Source of the DNA: Candidatus Competibacteraceae bacterium
GTDB taxonomy: Bacteria; Pseudomonadota; Gammaproteobacteria; Competibacterales; Competibacteraceae
Assembly (NCBI GenBank): GCA_016712625.1
Contig: JADJQQ010000018.1
Coordinates: 186,001-250,000, forward strand
Reading direction: 5' to 3'
DNA length: 64,000 nt
The position numbers and the translations under genes were made by a program. This document shows, piece by piece, positions 36,107-45,088 of this stretch (the first letter of the stretch is position 1; each line of letters starts with the position of its first letter). A model generated the notes under the pieces. That model was not told the DNA's origin. It ran no database searches and saw only the letters and a list, made by a program, of their open reading frames with translations.

Positions 36107-37264
36107 CTAACGCGCGGATGTGAACTCTCGATAAAATTTTAGCAGCGCTTGAGCTGGCCCTTGGGCGGCCCACTCCCTGGCGTAAATTCGGCCTTCTTCG
36201 CCCAACCGCCGCCGCAATTCGGCATCGCTCAGCACCCGGCGAAGCTGAGCCACAAAATGCCCGATCTCCTCCTCCGCCATCAGCGCGCCGCGCGCTGGCG
36301 CGACAATATCGCGAGTGCCCAGCACTGCCGTGGAAACTACCGGCACGCCCAAGCTCATTGCCTCCAGCAAGACTAAACCTTGCGTTTCGGTACGCGAGGC
36401 AAACACGAAAACATCGCCGGCCTGATAGCAACCGCTCAGTTCAGGGCCGCGTTCCAGATAACCGACGAAGCGTAAATTCGCCTCCAGCCCCAACATGTTG
36501 CCCAAGCGTCGCAACCGGCTTTTCGCCGGGCCTTCGCCGGCGATGACCAACACGATATCAGGATGTGTCGTCCGCTTTAATTCGTCGGTCACGCGCAGCA
36601 GGAAATCAATGTTTTTCTCGAACGCCACCCGCCCCACAAACACTAGCGTCGGCTGATCGCGCCGGATCGCGTGGCGGGCGCGAAACGCCGCGCCGTCGCC
36701 TTCCGCGAAAGAATTCCCCGACATTCCGGTTGGAATCACCCGCATCGGGGTTTTGACGCCATAGCGTAGCAAAATGTCGTGCATGGCCCGCGAAGGGGCG
36801 ACCAGTCCGTCCAATTGATTGCATTGCTGGCGCGAAAATCGTCGGGTGATGGCCCGCCACGCGCCTTTTGGCAGAACCGGCAGATAATGAAACAGATATT
36901 CCTCAAAGAAGGTGTGATAGGTCTCAATGCAAGGAATCGCCAGCCGTCGCGCCAGCGCCAAACCAGCGTAATGGGCGACAAAGGGTGTTTGGACGTGAAC
37001 CACCTCAAATTGGCCGGGTGAGATCGCGGCCAGCCGCTGCTTTAGTACGCGCGGCTGCATCATTCGGTCTTCGGGATCGAACAGAACCCCATAGGAGGCA
37101 ACCCGTTCGATGCCTGACTCGTCCGCGGTCGGTTGCGGGTATTGCGGGGCAATGATCGAGACCTCATGTCCCAGCGTTTGCAGTTCGGCGCGAAAGGTTT
37201 GCATCGACGTGGAAACTCCGTTAACGCGCGGAAAATAGACATCCGACAGCATCAGGATTTTCAT
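36107..37264 (-). CDS. GT4-family glycosyltransferase
   Basis: A 385-residue GT-B enzyme. The N-terminal domain starts MKILMLSDVYFPRVNGVSTSM with the glycine-rich acceptor loop. The C-terminal donor domain shows LVFVGRVAFEKNIDFLL, VIAGEGPAKSRL and the E-x7-E motif in SRTETQGLVLLEAMSLGVPVV. It is similar to enzymes that mannosylate or glucosylate lipids and to PimB/MgtA-like transferases. It lies outside the Pho-boxed cluster, so any link to phosphate-free lipid synthesis is only possible. Confidence 0.88.
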   Translation of the reverse strand: MKILMLSDVYFPRVNGVSTSMQTFRAELQTLGHEVSIIAPQYPQPTADESGIERVASYGVLFDPEDRMMQPRVLKQRLAAISPGQFEVVHVQTPFVAHYAGLALARRLAIPCIETYHTFFEEYLFHYLPVLPKGAWRAITRRFSRQQCNQLDGLVAPSRAMHDILLRYGVKTPMRVIPTGMSGNSFAEGDGAAFRARHAIRRDQPTLVFVGRVAFEKNIDFLLRVTDELKRTTHPDIVLVIAGEGPAKSRLRRLGNMLGLEANLRFVGYLERGPELSGCYQAGDVFVFASRTETQGLVLLEAMSLGVPVVSTAVLGTRDIVAPARGALMAEEEIGHFVAQLRRVLSDAELRRRLGEEGRIYAREWAAQGPAQALLKFYREFTSAR

Positions 37265-37646
37265 TCGCGCTTATTCATGGGTTGCTTGTTCTGGGTTATT
37301 AGCCGATCAAACGGATGAACCGCCCGATCTGGAACAAAACCCCATCAACTCCACAAGGCGCGAACGCCGAAATAAGCCATATCCTTGCCATGGCAAAACT
37401 GGCGGGCGGCAAAGTTTCTGGGATGACCGCAAGGCGCGACCGGAAATGAGGTAAGGTTCTCGGCAGCTCCTTTGGCAACTGGAGCGCGGAGAGCCGTATT
37501 CGGTGTTCAACTGGCGCTGCTTGCGCAGTTTGAGGCCGGTCAAGGCCAACACGCCAACGAGAGGAAGAATCAGTATTTCGGGCAGCATCGCCGCATTCGG
37601 TCGCGATGAGCGGAAACCGGCTAAAATCCACGCGTCAGCCTTGCGC
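37265..37646. other. Intergenic region, possible decayed gene end
   Basis: No complete gene is supported. On the reverse strand near 37480-37580 the codons LPEILILPLVGVLALTG followed by LKLRKQRQ resemble a hydrophobic C-terminal sorting tail with basic end, but no exported protein precedes it in frame. It may be the stub of a lost surface protein. Confidence 0.3.
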
Positions 37647-38375
37647 TCACACGTACAGGCCGACCATCCTGCGCCAGGACGAGGCGCTGTGGGCGCGGCC
37701 GCGCCAGACGTGCAGGGCGTGCCAGATGCCTTTGTTCCATAAAGTTTCACTGAACTGCCGGTTGTTGTCCAGAAAGGGGTCGGTCTCGCCCACGGCCAGC
37801 ACGATATCCAGCTGCCGCAACTGTTCCAACAACCCCTGGTCGTGGGCGTTGCTGAGAAAATGGCTGGGGGTGTGGAAATACACCTGCTCGTCGTAATGGC
37901 CATCGAACAAATCGCGGAAATCCGCCACCGCGCCGGTCAGATCGTAGCGGCCGCTGAAGGCCGCCACCTTGGAAAAGCAATGCGGGTGGCGAAACGCGAA
38001 GTTGATGGCGTGGAACGCGCCGAAGCTACAGCCGTGAGCGATCACGCAGGGATGGCCGTTCTTGTTCCACATCAGCGGCAGGACTTCATGCCGCAGATAG
38101 TCTTCGTACTGCTGGTGACGATGCAGCCGGTCCCAAGGCTGATTCCAGAAGCAGTACAGACTTTCCTGGTCGATGCTGTCCACGCAGTAAAGTTGCAGGT
38201 GGCCCTGTTCGATTTTCTCACCCAGCGCCGCTGTCAAACCCAGGTCTTCGTATTCGTGAAACCGCCCGCACCGGGTTGGAAACACCAGCACCTTGGCGCC
38301 GGCGTGACCGAACACCAGCAATTCCATGTCGCGCTGGAGATGGGGGCTATACCACTTGTGATATTCCCGATTCAT
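37647..38375 (-). CDS. Putative esterase, alpha/beta-hydrolase (COG4947-like)
   Basis: A 242-residue cytoplasmic hydrolase. The nucleophile is in VIAHGCSFGAFHAINFAFR, the acid is probably in VGETDPFLDNN and a His follows near WHALHVWRG. MELLVFGHAGAKVLVFPTRCGRFHEYED at the N-terminus is characteristic of this small esterase family, whose substrates are unknown. A perfect 8-bp inverted repeat lies 34 nt upstream of the start and may be an operator. Confidence 0.8.
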   Translation of the reverse strand: MNREYHKWYSPHLQRDMELLVFGHAGAKVLVFPTRCGRFHEYEDLGLTAALGEKIEQGHLQLYCVDSIDQESLYCFWNQPWDRLHRHQQYEDYLRHEVLPLMWNKNGHPCVIAHGCSFGAFHAINFAFRHPHCFSKVAAFSGRYDLTGAVADFRDLFDGHYDEQVYFHTPSHFLSNAHDQGLLEQLRQLDIVLAVGETDPFLDNNRQFSETLWNKGIWHALHVWRGRAHSASSWRRMVGLYV

Positions 38376-38408
38376 CGGCGAAACCCCGCAATCGATTGAG
38401 TTTTTAGT

Positions 38409-38426
38409 AATTTAACTCGTTAAATT
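38409..38426. promoter_or_regulatory. Perfect palindrome, possible operator of the esterase gene
   Basis: AATTTAACTCGTTAAATT is an exact 8-bp inverted repeat with a 2-nt spacer, in the short gap between two divergent or tandem hydrolase genes and 34 nt upstream of the esterase start. The size fits a dimeric helix-turn-helix regulator. No regulator gene is adjacent. Confidence 0.45.
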
Positions 38427-38452
38427 GACAGGGTTATGACAAAGCGATCCGA

Positions 38453-39412
38453 TCACTCGTGCTTGAAGAAGTACGTCAACGCATCCTTTAACCGGGCGTT
38501 TTCGACCGCCAAATCACCATGGTCGAAATGACCAGCCTGAAGCACGAATAGTTCTCGATGGCCGGCGAGCGCGTTGTAAATAGCGAACTGACCGGGTGGC
38601 GGTACCGCCGGATCGAAGCGGGCGGCGGCGATATGCACGGGAATCTTCAAGTGATTCGCGGCCACGGCGGCATCGAAATAGCGCAGCGTCTCGATCGCTT
38701 GGCCGGTTTGTTGCTGGTAGCGGCGCACCGCCTCACCGCTGCCGACACAGGGCAGTGTGAGACGCACGGGGTGATGGCCGAAACTGGGAACGTTCAAATG
38801 AGCGCGGTGAAAGCGCGCATCCCACGGCAGGGCCAGCGCACCGATACCACCGCCAAAACTGATGCCCATGTAATCCAGTCGTCGCGCCGCGGTTGGAAAT
38901 AATTCCAGCAGCGCCGAGGCGGCGCACCAGACCGTATCGGCGGCACAGGCGCCATGAATGTAGGTTTCGCGCCGTTCGATTCCATACAGCACATGCGCGT
39001 TTGGGTCGGCGGGCTGGTCGGCGCGCGCGCTGCGGGAAATACCTCGCGCACAGGGAAAGATCGCCGCCGCCCGTCGGAAGGGTAAATCGAAATCCGGCCC
39101 CTCTCGGCCGCCGTAGCCATGACTCACCACCACGCCGCGATCGACCGGCTCATCGCGCGGTCGGGTCAGCCAGCCACCGACGCGAAATCCGCTCAGCGAC
39201 GTAAATTCGATTTCAAAAGCGCGGCTGCTCGGATGGCGGATCGGTAATTCCCGTAGCGTCGGCGCGACGCGCACGGCCAGAGCGCGAGCGTGTAGATCCC
39301 GCCAGAACGGAATGAACCCGGCAGGCCGCCGTGGCGTGGAAACTGCGAGTAACGCTGCCAGATCGTAACCGTGAGTGGGGTCAAACGGATAATCATGGTG
39401 AAAAATAGTCAT
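38453..39412 (-). CDS. Acetyl-xylan-esterase-like alpha/beta-hydrolase
   Basis: A 319-residue hydrolase of the AXE1/cephalosporin C deacetylase type. It shows the HGYGGREGPD oxyanion loop region, the nucleophile elbow YMGISFGGG, the acidic residue in AARFDPAVPP and the catalytic His in QAGHFDHGD. No signal peptide is visible from the ATG at 39412, the start chosen because it begins the family-like MTIFHHDYPFDP. A longer frame exists without a ribosome binding site. It is adjacent to another esterase on the same strand. Confidence 0.82.
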   Translation of the reverse strand: MTIFHHDYPFDPTHGYDLAALLAVSTPRRPAGFIPFWRDLHARALAVRVAPTLRELPIRHPSSRAFEIEFTSLSGFRVGGWLTRPRDEPVDRGVVVSHGYGGREGPDFDLPFRRAAAIFPCARGISRSARADQPADPNAHVLYGIERRETYIHGACAADTVWCAASALLELFPTAARRLDYMGISFGGGIGALALPWDARFHRAHLNVPSFGHHPVRLTLPCVGSGEAVRRYQQQTGQAIETLRYFDAAVAANHLKIPVHIAAARFDPAVPPPGQFAIYNALAGHRELFVLQAGHFDHGDLAVENARLKDALTYFFKHE

Positions 39413-39523
39413 TAACCAAGGGGTTGTGCGGTATCGCACCGCGGTACTGAATATTGACTTGCGCAAAACCGCGTTTAGCACATCATTATTTAGCGTTCAT
39501 TTCAATACTTCTTCAACTAGCCG

Positions 39524-39793
39524 TCATAAGGACTTATTGAAAAAGGGTTCAGGCGAGACTGGCATGAAATGTCCAAGGCCGCTGTTTTGAAAAACCTCTC
39601 CTCTCATTTTTGCCGATAGGCGTAAACTCCGCGCTCGAAAGGGTGGTGCAAGGTCGCTTCTGGCTTGGATGCCCCAAATGCGCTGCCACCGGAGTTCCCG
39701 ACGGACTAGCTCTTGCTGGCAATCTCGCGCAAACGCTTCCGCGTCGCGGGTAAAGCAACGGGTGGTAATGAAAATATCCCGCCCACTGCTCAT
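39524..39793 (-). CDS. Small hypothetical ORF, doubtful
   Basis: An 89-codon frame rich in Arg (TRDAEAFARDCQQELVRRELRW) without a clear ribosome binding site or family. Another frame is open over much of the same stretch. It could be an expressed small protein or noise between the hydrolase and the pst operon. Confidence 0.25.
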   Translation of the reverse strand: MSSGRDIFITTRCFTRDAEAFARDCQQELVRRELRWQRIWGIQARSDLAPPFRARSLRLSAKMRGEVFQNSGLGHFMPVSPEPFFNKSL

Positions 39794-39872
39794 TGCTTAA
39801 CTCACTGGGATATTTCGCTTTGTTCGCTTTCCCACTACAAACTACAGTCCGTGAGGACAGGCTCTAAGACGT

Positions 39873-40463
39873 TCAGGCCAGATCGGGTTTGACCGCGCCG
39901 ACCGCGTAATCCGGGAGTGCGTAATCGGCCAGTTTCAGCCGACTGAAACCACGTCGGAGCGCGCGGATGTCGAAACGCCGCCCTGAAGCAGATCGCCGCG
40001 CTCGCCAGTGAGGATTTGCGCTGATGCGCCGATCCACCTCGGCCAGCACTTTTTCCGCCCAATCGGAATCGTCCAGCGCAACCACCAGCACGGCAAACTG
40101 ATGGCTTTCGCCTTCCATGGCGACCCCGGGCGAATCATCGATATGCAGATCGATGCCGAAGGCGGGCGGAAATTTCGACGGTCCGCGCAAACCGATGGTC
40201 TGCTGGTGCCGTTCCAGATTGACGACTCCCTCAATCGGAATGCCAAAGCTGGCAAACCATGCTTTCAGATAGCGTGGAGAGCGGCAGGAGGAGGTATAGA
40301 TCCAAATCTGACATTGCCGCCGCATCAGCGCGGCCAGCAGCGAGCGCGTGCCGCGCCGAAGCCGTTCGGGATAGCGCCAGCGACGCCAGCGGGGTACATA
40401 CTGTTCGGTGGGAACCGATAGACCGCAAATCAGCGTATCGTCGATATCAAAAGAAATGCGCAC
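39873..40463 (-). CDS. HAD-superfamily phosphatase-like protein
   Basis: A 196-residue protein with the HAD motif I DIDDT at its N-terminus (SFDIDDTLICG), motif II in IWIYTSSCRS and motif IV in FGIDLHIDDSPGVAMEG. It lacks a large cap domain. Such proteins hydrolyse small phosphate esters. It follows the Fic-like gene by 51 nt, as the last gene of the pst cluster, so it may release phosphate from an internal phosphoester under phosphate limitation; this is an inference from position. Confidence 0.8.
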   Translation of the reverse strand: MRISFDIDDTLICGLSVPTEQYVPRWRRWRYPERLRRGTRSLLAALMRRQCQIWIYTSSCRSPRYLKAWFASFGIPIEGVVNLERHQQTIGLRGPSKFPPAFGIDLHIDDSPGVAMEGESHQFAVLVVALDDSDWAEKVLAEVDRRISANPHWRARRSASGRRFDIRALRRGFSRLKLADYALPDYAVGAVKPDLA

Positions 40464-40514
40464 ACATCCGCCCTGTTGTTGGGTGTTTGGAGCAGGGCGG
40501 CCATTCTCTCACAG

Positions 40515-41186
40515 TCATGGCGTCGCTCGCCGGTTAGCGGAAAGTAAGTAGCCAGGGTCAGCCTGCTGTTCCAGAAATTTGGCAAATCGTTTTTTGATGC
40601 CCGGTAATCGGAACAAACCGACTGCCCCCAACTTGCTGATGTTGCGGATCACCGTCGACGGTTCGAAATAGGCGGCGGCGTTTTCCACGGTCAGCACAAA
40701 TGGCGGCTTTCCAGCACGCAGCAGGATGTAGCTGGCCAGTAACGTGCCAGTGCGGTGATTGCCTTCGATGAACAGTTGCGGCTTGCTGAGCGAGCGCACG
40801 TAAACGCCGGCGGCTAGCTTCCAAACCGAGTCGCCCAGATGGCGGGTCCGCCATTCGACCACATCCTCGATACCGCCACCCGGTTCGTCGTAAAAACGGG
40901 TTTCGGTGGCTTTGATGTGCTGGCGAAATTCGGCGCGTTGGGTTTGATCTGGTCCGCATAGCACGATGTTGTTCAGTTCGAGCAGGTACTTGTGCTTGCC
41001 CTTGGCAAACACATCAATGTTCCAATCGACCAAGACATCGACGTAGGTATAACCCGCCAGCAAATTATCGATCACTGCGTCGCTTAACGGATCGCGCTGC
41101 CAACTGAGGCGTTGGTTGATGCCCTCGAACTCGCCTTGCACTCGGCGCAGGGAGGATTCAACCGCTGAGAGATTCAGCAAGCCCAC
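40515..41186 (-). CDS. Fic-fold protein with degenerate catalytic motif
   Basis: A 223-residue protein whose segment KPQLFIEGNHRTGTLLASYI matches the Fic core HxFx(D/E)GN-x-R. Phe139, Glu141, Gly142, Asn143 and Arg145 are kept, but the catalytic His position is Gln137, so classical AMPylation is unlikely. The flanking helices (DVVEWRTRHLGDSVWKLAAGVY) are also typical. It uses a GTG start only 2 nt after the stop of the second pstS and has no Shine-Dalgarno of its own, so it is translationally coupled to the transporter operon. Its role there is unknown. Confidence 0.7.
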   Translation of the reverse strand: MGLLNLSAVESSLRRVQGEFEGINQRLSWQRDPLSDAVIDNLLAGYTYVDVLVDWNIDVFAKGKHKYLLELNNIVLCGPDQTQRAEFRQHIKATETRFYDEPGGGIEDVVEWRTRHLGDSVWKLAAGVYVRSLSKPQLFIEGNHRTGTLLASYILLRAGKPPFVLTVENAAAYFEPSTVIRNISKLGAVGLFRLPGIKKRFAKFLEQQADPGYLLSANRRATP

Positions 41187-41188
41187 AG

Positions 41189-42241
41189 CTATTGCACGCG
41201 ATCAACCGCCGCGCGGGCCAGCGTTGCCACCGCATCCGGCAGCGGGATATAGCCCTCGGCTTCGCTCAGTTGCTGCCCGTCCGCCAAGGCCCAGCTCACG
41301 AAGCTTTTGATCGCGTCGCGCTTGCCTTGATCGGCGTACTGGCCATGCAGCAGCAGCCAGCTCAAACTGATAATTGGATAGGCTTTCTCGCCGTCCGGGT
41401 CGGATATGAACACGCGCAAGTTAGCGGGTATTTTGTCGATGTTGGCGGCAAGGGTCGCTTGGCCCCGTTCGAAGCTGGGTTCGACGTAATGGCCGGCTTT
41501 GTTTTCCAGATGGATCATCGGCAAGCCCAGACGCTTGGCGAAGCCGTATTCGACGTAACCGAATGAACCCCAACTGCGCTTGATCCGGCCGGCGACGCCC
41601 TCGTTGCCGCGCGCCGTCATGGTCACGCCCGGCCAATTGATCGTGGTGCCCGTTCCAGGACCCTTGCGCCATTCCTCGCTCACCGCGCTAAGGTGGTTGC
41701 TCATGGCGTAGGTGGTGCCGCTGCCATCCTGGCGGGCCACCAATGTGATGACTTGCTTGGGCAACTTGAGGTCGGGGTTCAATGCTTGAATGCGCGGGTC
41801 GTTCCAGTGGCGGATTTTACCGAGGAAGATATCAGCGTACACCGCCCGGCTCAATTTCAGCGCGCCCGTCACGTCTGGCAAGTTATACGCGAGCGCCAAA
41901 ATGCTAGCGGTGGCTGGCACCAGGGTCGCGCCCGCCTTAGCCTGGTTAATCTGCTCGTCGCTCATTGCTGAGTCGCTGGCCCCAAAATCCACCGTATTGG
42001 CCAGAAAGCGCTTCACTCCCTCGCCGCTGCCGACCACATCGTAATCGATCTGCACGGCGGGCTGCGCTTTGCCGTAAACCTCGATCCATTTCTGGTACAG
42101 CGGGGCTGGAAAAGTGGCCCCCGCCCCATGCAGCTTGACCGGGCCAGCGGGTGTTGGCGTTATCGTCGGCGTCTGAGCGGACGCCAGCGACGCCATTCCA
42201 GCCAGACTAACGGCAGCGGCCAATAAAATGCGCATGACCAT
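41189..42241 (-). CDS. pstS: Phosphate-binding protein PstS, second paralogue
   Basis: A roughly 350-residue periplasmic phosphate-binding protein. The signal peptide ends near SLASAQ. LHGAGATFPAPLYQKW, VVGSGEGVKRF and FGASDSAMSDEQI form the phosphate site, and RQDGSGTTYAMSNHL is the second ligand loop. AGGAG precedes the ATG at 42241. It lies after pstB, 17 nt downstream, whereas the first pstS heads the operon; the two differ enough that they may have different affinities. Confidence 0.93.
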   Translation of the reverse strand: MVMRILLAAAVSLAGMASLASAQTPTITPTPAGPVKLHGAGATFPAPLYQKWIEVYGKAQPAVQIDYDVVGSGEGVKRFLANTVDFGASDSAMSDEQINQAKAGATLVPATASILALAYNLPDVTGALKLSRAVYADIFLGKIRHWNDPRIQALNPDLKLPKQVITLVARQDGSGTTYAMSNHLSAVSEEWRKGPGTGTTINWPGVTMTARGNEGVAGRIKRSWGSFGYVEYGFAKRLGLPMIHLENKAGHYVEPSFERGQATLAANIDKIPANLRVFISDPDGEKAYPIISLSWLLLHGQYADQGKRDAIKSFVSWALADGQQLSEAEGYIPLPDAVATLARAAVDRVQ

Positions 42242-42258
42242 GTGGCTTGCTCCTATCT

Positions 42259-43080
42259 TCAACTGAATTCACCGCGAACATATTCCCGTGTCAACTGCTG
42301 TTCGGGCTCTTCAAAAATCTTCTTGGTCGGTCCCATTTCCACCATATAACCGGTGCGACTGCCCTGAGAAATGTCCACCCCGAAGAAGGCCGTGGTATCG
42401 GCCACCCGCATCGCCTGCTGCATGTTATGCGTCACCAGGGCGATGGTGTATTTCTCCTTGAGTTCCACCATCAATTCCTCTACCCGGCGAGTGGCGATGG
42501 GATCTAGCGCCGAACAAGGTTCGTCCATCAGCAGCACATCCGGCTCGGTGGCGATGGCGCGGGCGATGCACAGCCGCTGCTGCTGTCCGCCAGATAGCGA
42601 CAGACCGCTGTTCTTTAGCTTGTCCTTGACCTCGTTCCAGCACGCCGCGCCTTGGAGGGCTTTCTCTACCCGCTCGTCCAGGTTGCCCTTAAAGCCGTTC
42701 AACCGCAGCCCGAACGCCACGTTATCGTAGATGCTCATGGCGAAGGGATTGGGCTGCTGAAACACCATGCCGATGTAGCGGCGCACCACCACCGGATCGA
42801 CCTTGGCGTCGTAGATGTCTTGGCCGTGATAGGTCACCTTACCCTCAAACCGGAATACCGGAATCAGGTCGTTCATTCGGTTGAGGCTGCGCAGCACGGT
42901 GCTCTTGCCGCAGCCGGACGGGCCGATAAAGCCGGTGATCTTGTTCTTCTCCAGCGGCAGGTTGCTGTCGCGCACCGCCAGAAAATCGCCGTAAAACACT
43001 TTTTGCAGCTGGCAGTCCATGACCGCGCCGTTGCGGGCGGGAGCGGGAGCCACCGCCATTGTTTCAGGAATCGCGTTCAT
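42259..43080 (-). CDS. pstB: Phosphate ABC transporter ATP-binding protein
   Basis: A 273-residue ABC ATPase: Walker A GPSGCGKST, Q-loop VFQQPNPF, signature LSGGQQQR, Walker B VLLMDEPCSALDP, H-loop VTHNMQQA. The PstB-typical NRMNDLIP and TREYVRG tail are present. It powers high-affinity phosphate import with PstC and PstA. It starts 16 nt after pstA. Confidence 0.96.
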   Translation of the reverse strand: MNAIPETMAVAPAPARNGAVMDCQLQKVFYGDFLAVRDSNLPLEKNKITGFIGPSGCGKSTVLRSLNRMNDLIPVFRFEGKVTYHGQDIYDAKVDPVVVRRYIGMVFQQPNPFAMSIYDNVAFGLRLNGFKGNLDERVEKALQGAACWNEVKDKLKNSGLSLSGGQQQRLCIARAIATEPDVLLMDEPCSALDPIATRRVEELMVELKEKYTIALVTHNMQQAMRVADTTAFFGVDISQGSRTGYMVEMGPTKKIFEEPEQQLTREYVRGEFS

Positions 43081-43096
43081 CAAAATCACCGTAAAT

Positions 43097-44011
43097 TCAG
43101 TATTTTTGCCGCCCGATCAGTCGAGCGAGGATATTGAAAACTAGCACGATCAACACCAGCACCAGCGAAGCGGCCCAGGCCAGTTGAATCTGGTTGTCGT
43201 AAGGCATCCCGGAGAAATTGAAAATCAGGATGGCCAGCGAGGCGGTCGGCTCGGTCAGGCTGCTCAAGTAGTAATCACTGAACAGCGCGGTGAACAGCAG
43301 CGGCGCGGAATTGCCGGCGGCCCCGGCGATGGCCAGCATCACCCCAGTCAAAATTCCCGACGCGCCGGTCGGCAACACCACCTTCAAGATCACTTGTGTC
43401 CGGGTGCAGCCCATGCCGTAAGCGGCATCTTTCATCTTCTTCGGCACCATCGCCATGGCCTGCTCCGCCGCCAGAATCACCGTCGGCAGCATCAGCACCG
43501 CCAGCGCCACCCCGCCGGCCAGCGCCGAATAGGTCTTCATAGTCACCACCATCACCGCGTAGACAAACACACCAGCTAGAATGGAAGGAAAACCGGTCAG
43601 CACCTTGGCCAGAAAACGCACGGTATGCGCCAGCCGGCTATCGGGTTCGAGAATCGCCAGATAGACGGCGGCCAGAATGCCGAGTGGCAGGCTGATCAGA
43701 GTGGCGATACCCACCATGACTATGGTGCCGACGATGGCGTTGCCGAAGCCGCCACCTAAATCGAAGGCGGAAGGCGGCAAGGCGGTCAGGGTTTCCCAGC
43801 TCAGGCGCGAACCGCCTTCGACGAACAGCATGTAAATCACCGAGAACAATGGCACCGCCGCGATCAATGCGGCGACCCAGGTCAACCCGGTCAGGACGCC
43901 GCTTTTCAGCGCCCGCGCCTCCAAAGGCGAACGCTGGAGGCTGGGCCGAGCATCGAGCGCGCGTTCCAGGTTGTGGAGGTTTGATTCCAGGGAAAGATCG
44001 GGCGCGCTCAT
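43097..44011 (-). CDS. pstA: Phosphate ABC transporter permease PstA
   Basis: A 304-residue inner-membrane permease with six predicted membrane segments and a soluble N-terminal stretch of about 35 residues. The EAA-like loop MKDAAYGMGCTRTQVILKVVLPTGASGI contacts PstB. Its start overlaps the pstC stop by 4 nt (ATGA), so they are coupled. Confidence 0.95.
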   Translation of the reverse strand: MSAPDLSLESNLHNLERALDARPSLQRSPLEARALKSGVLTGLTWVAALIAAVPLFSVIYMLFVEGGSRLSWETLTALPPSAFDLGGGFGNAIVGTIVMVGIATLISLPLGILAAVYLAILEPDSRLAHTVRFLAKVLTGFPSILAGVFVYAVMVVTMKTYSALAGGVALAVLMLPTVILAAEQAMAMVPKKMKDAAYGMGCTRTQVILKVVLPTGASGILTGVMLAIAGAAGNSAPLLFTALFSDYYLSSLTEPTASLAILIFNFSGMPYDNQIQLAWAASLVLVLIVLVFNILARLIGRQKY

Positions 44012-44985
44012 CGTTCGACCTCAAATTTGCGGGTGGCCAATTTCATCACCGCCAGACCGACGGCATTGACGATCAGCGTAATGGTCAGCAGGGCCAGGGC
44101 GGCGTACATCAGCGCCTGGATTTCAACCGGACCGGCTTCGGGGAAGCTGGAAGCCAGCAACGCGGCCAGGGTGTTGGCCGGAGCGAACAACGACAAGCTG
44201 ATTTGATTGGAATTACCGATCAGCATGGCCAGCGCCATGGTCTCGCCCAGCGCCCGCCCAAATCCCAACACCAGCGCGGCGAGGATGCCAGAGGAGGCGG
44301 TTGGCAACATCACCTTGAGGATGGCTTCCCAGCGGGTCGTGCCCATGCCGTAGGCCGCTTCCTTGACCTTGTAGGGAATCTGGCGCAGCGCATCGACCGA
44401 GATCGAGGCCACCGTCGGCAGAATCATGATCGCCAACACCAGCGCGGCGGGGGCCAGTCCCGGCCCGCTGAGTGAGGTGCTGAAGAACGGGATGCCGCCG
44501 GCCACTTCATGGAGCCAGTTCGCGACGGGGCGTAACAGCGGGATCAACACGTAAATGCCCCACAGGCCAAACACGACCGAGGGGATCGCGGCCAGCAGCT
44601 CAATGATGGTGCGGAAGGTCGCCGCCAGCCGGGGTGGCAAAAAATCCTGGGTCAGAAAGATGCCGATGCCGATGCCGAACAGCCCGCCGAGCAACAACGC
44701 CAGCAGCGAACTGTACAGCGTTCCCCAGATTTGCGGCAGAATGCCGAATTGCCCGGTCTGGACGTTCCATTCGCTGGAGGTCAGAAAACCAAGGCCATAT
44801 TGCGCGATCGCCGGCAGCGCCTTGCTGCCAATTTCGATCACGATGTACGCCACCAGCGCCAGAATGAGCGCGGCGCTGGCCCAGGCAAGGTAGCGAAACC
44901 CCCGGTCAAGGGCGTAATCACCCCCGGACGGCGGACCGGACACGGAGCCGGATTGCACTAAATTCTCAAAAGGTCGGGAAACCAT
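44008..44985 (-). CDS. pstC: Phosphate ABC transporter permease PstC
   Basis: A 325-residue permease with six membrane segments and the ATPase-contact loop VKEAAYGMGTTRWEAILKVMLPTASSG. The segment NVQTGQFGILPQIWGTLYSS is typical of PstC. It follows the first pstS by about 100 nt. Confidence 0.95.
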   Translation of the reverse strand: MVSRPFENLVQSGSVSGPPSGGDYALDRGFRYLAWASAALILALVAYIVIEIGSKALPAIAQYGLGFLTSSEWNVQTGQFGILPQIWGTLYSSLLALLLGGLFGIGIGIFLTQDFLPPRLAATFRTIIELLAAIPSVVFGLWGIYVLIPLLRPVANWLHEVAGGIPFFSTSLSGPGLAPAALVLAIMILPTVASISVDALRQIPYKVKEAAYGMGTTRWEAILKVMLPTASSGILAALVLGFGRALGETMALAMLIGNSNQISLSLFAPANTLAALLASSFPEAGPVEIQALMYAALALLTITLIVNAVGLAVMKLATRKFEVER

Positions 44986-45088
44986 GAATCACCGGAGGCT
45001 TGACAAGGTTGAAACAGGCACGAACGCTCGAAAACCAGCGCCAGCCCGTGCATCGCGCGAGCGCCGGTTTTGAGTGGGATGCGTTGCG

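Noticed and set aside
36107..37264. Including the GT4 gene at 36-37 kb in the Pho regulon
   Set aside because: No Pho box in its upstream region and it is separated from the pst cluster by unrelated genes.
37480..37580. C-terminal sorting-signal-like peptide on the reverse strand
   Set aside because: It has a hydrophobic stretch and basic end but no preceding exported protein or start in frame; kept only as a note on the intergenic region.
40515..41186. Calling the Fic-fold protein an active AMPylase
   Set aside because: The essential histidine of the motif is replaced by glutamine.
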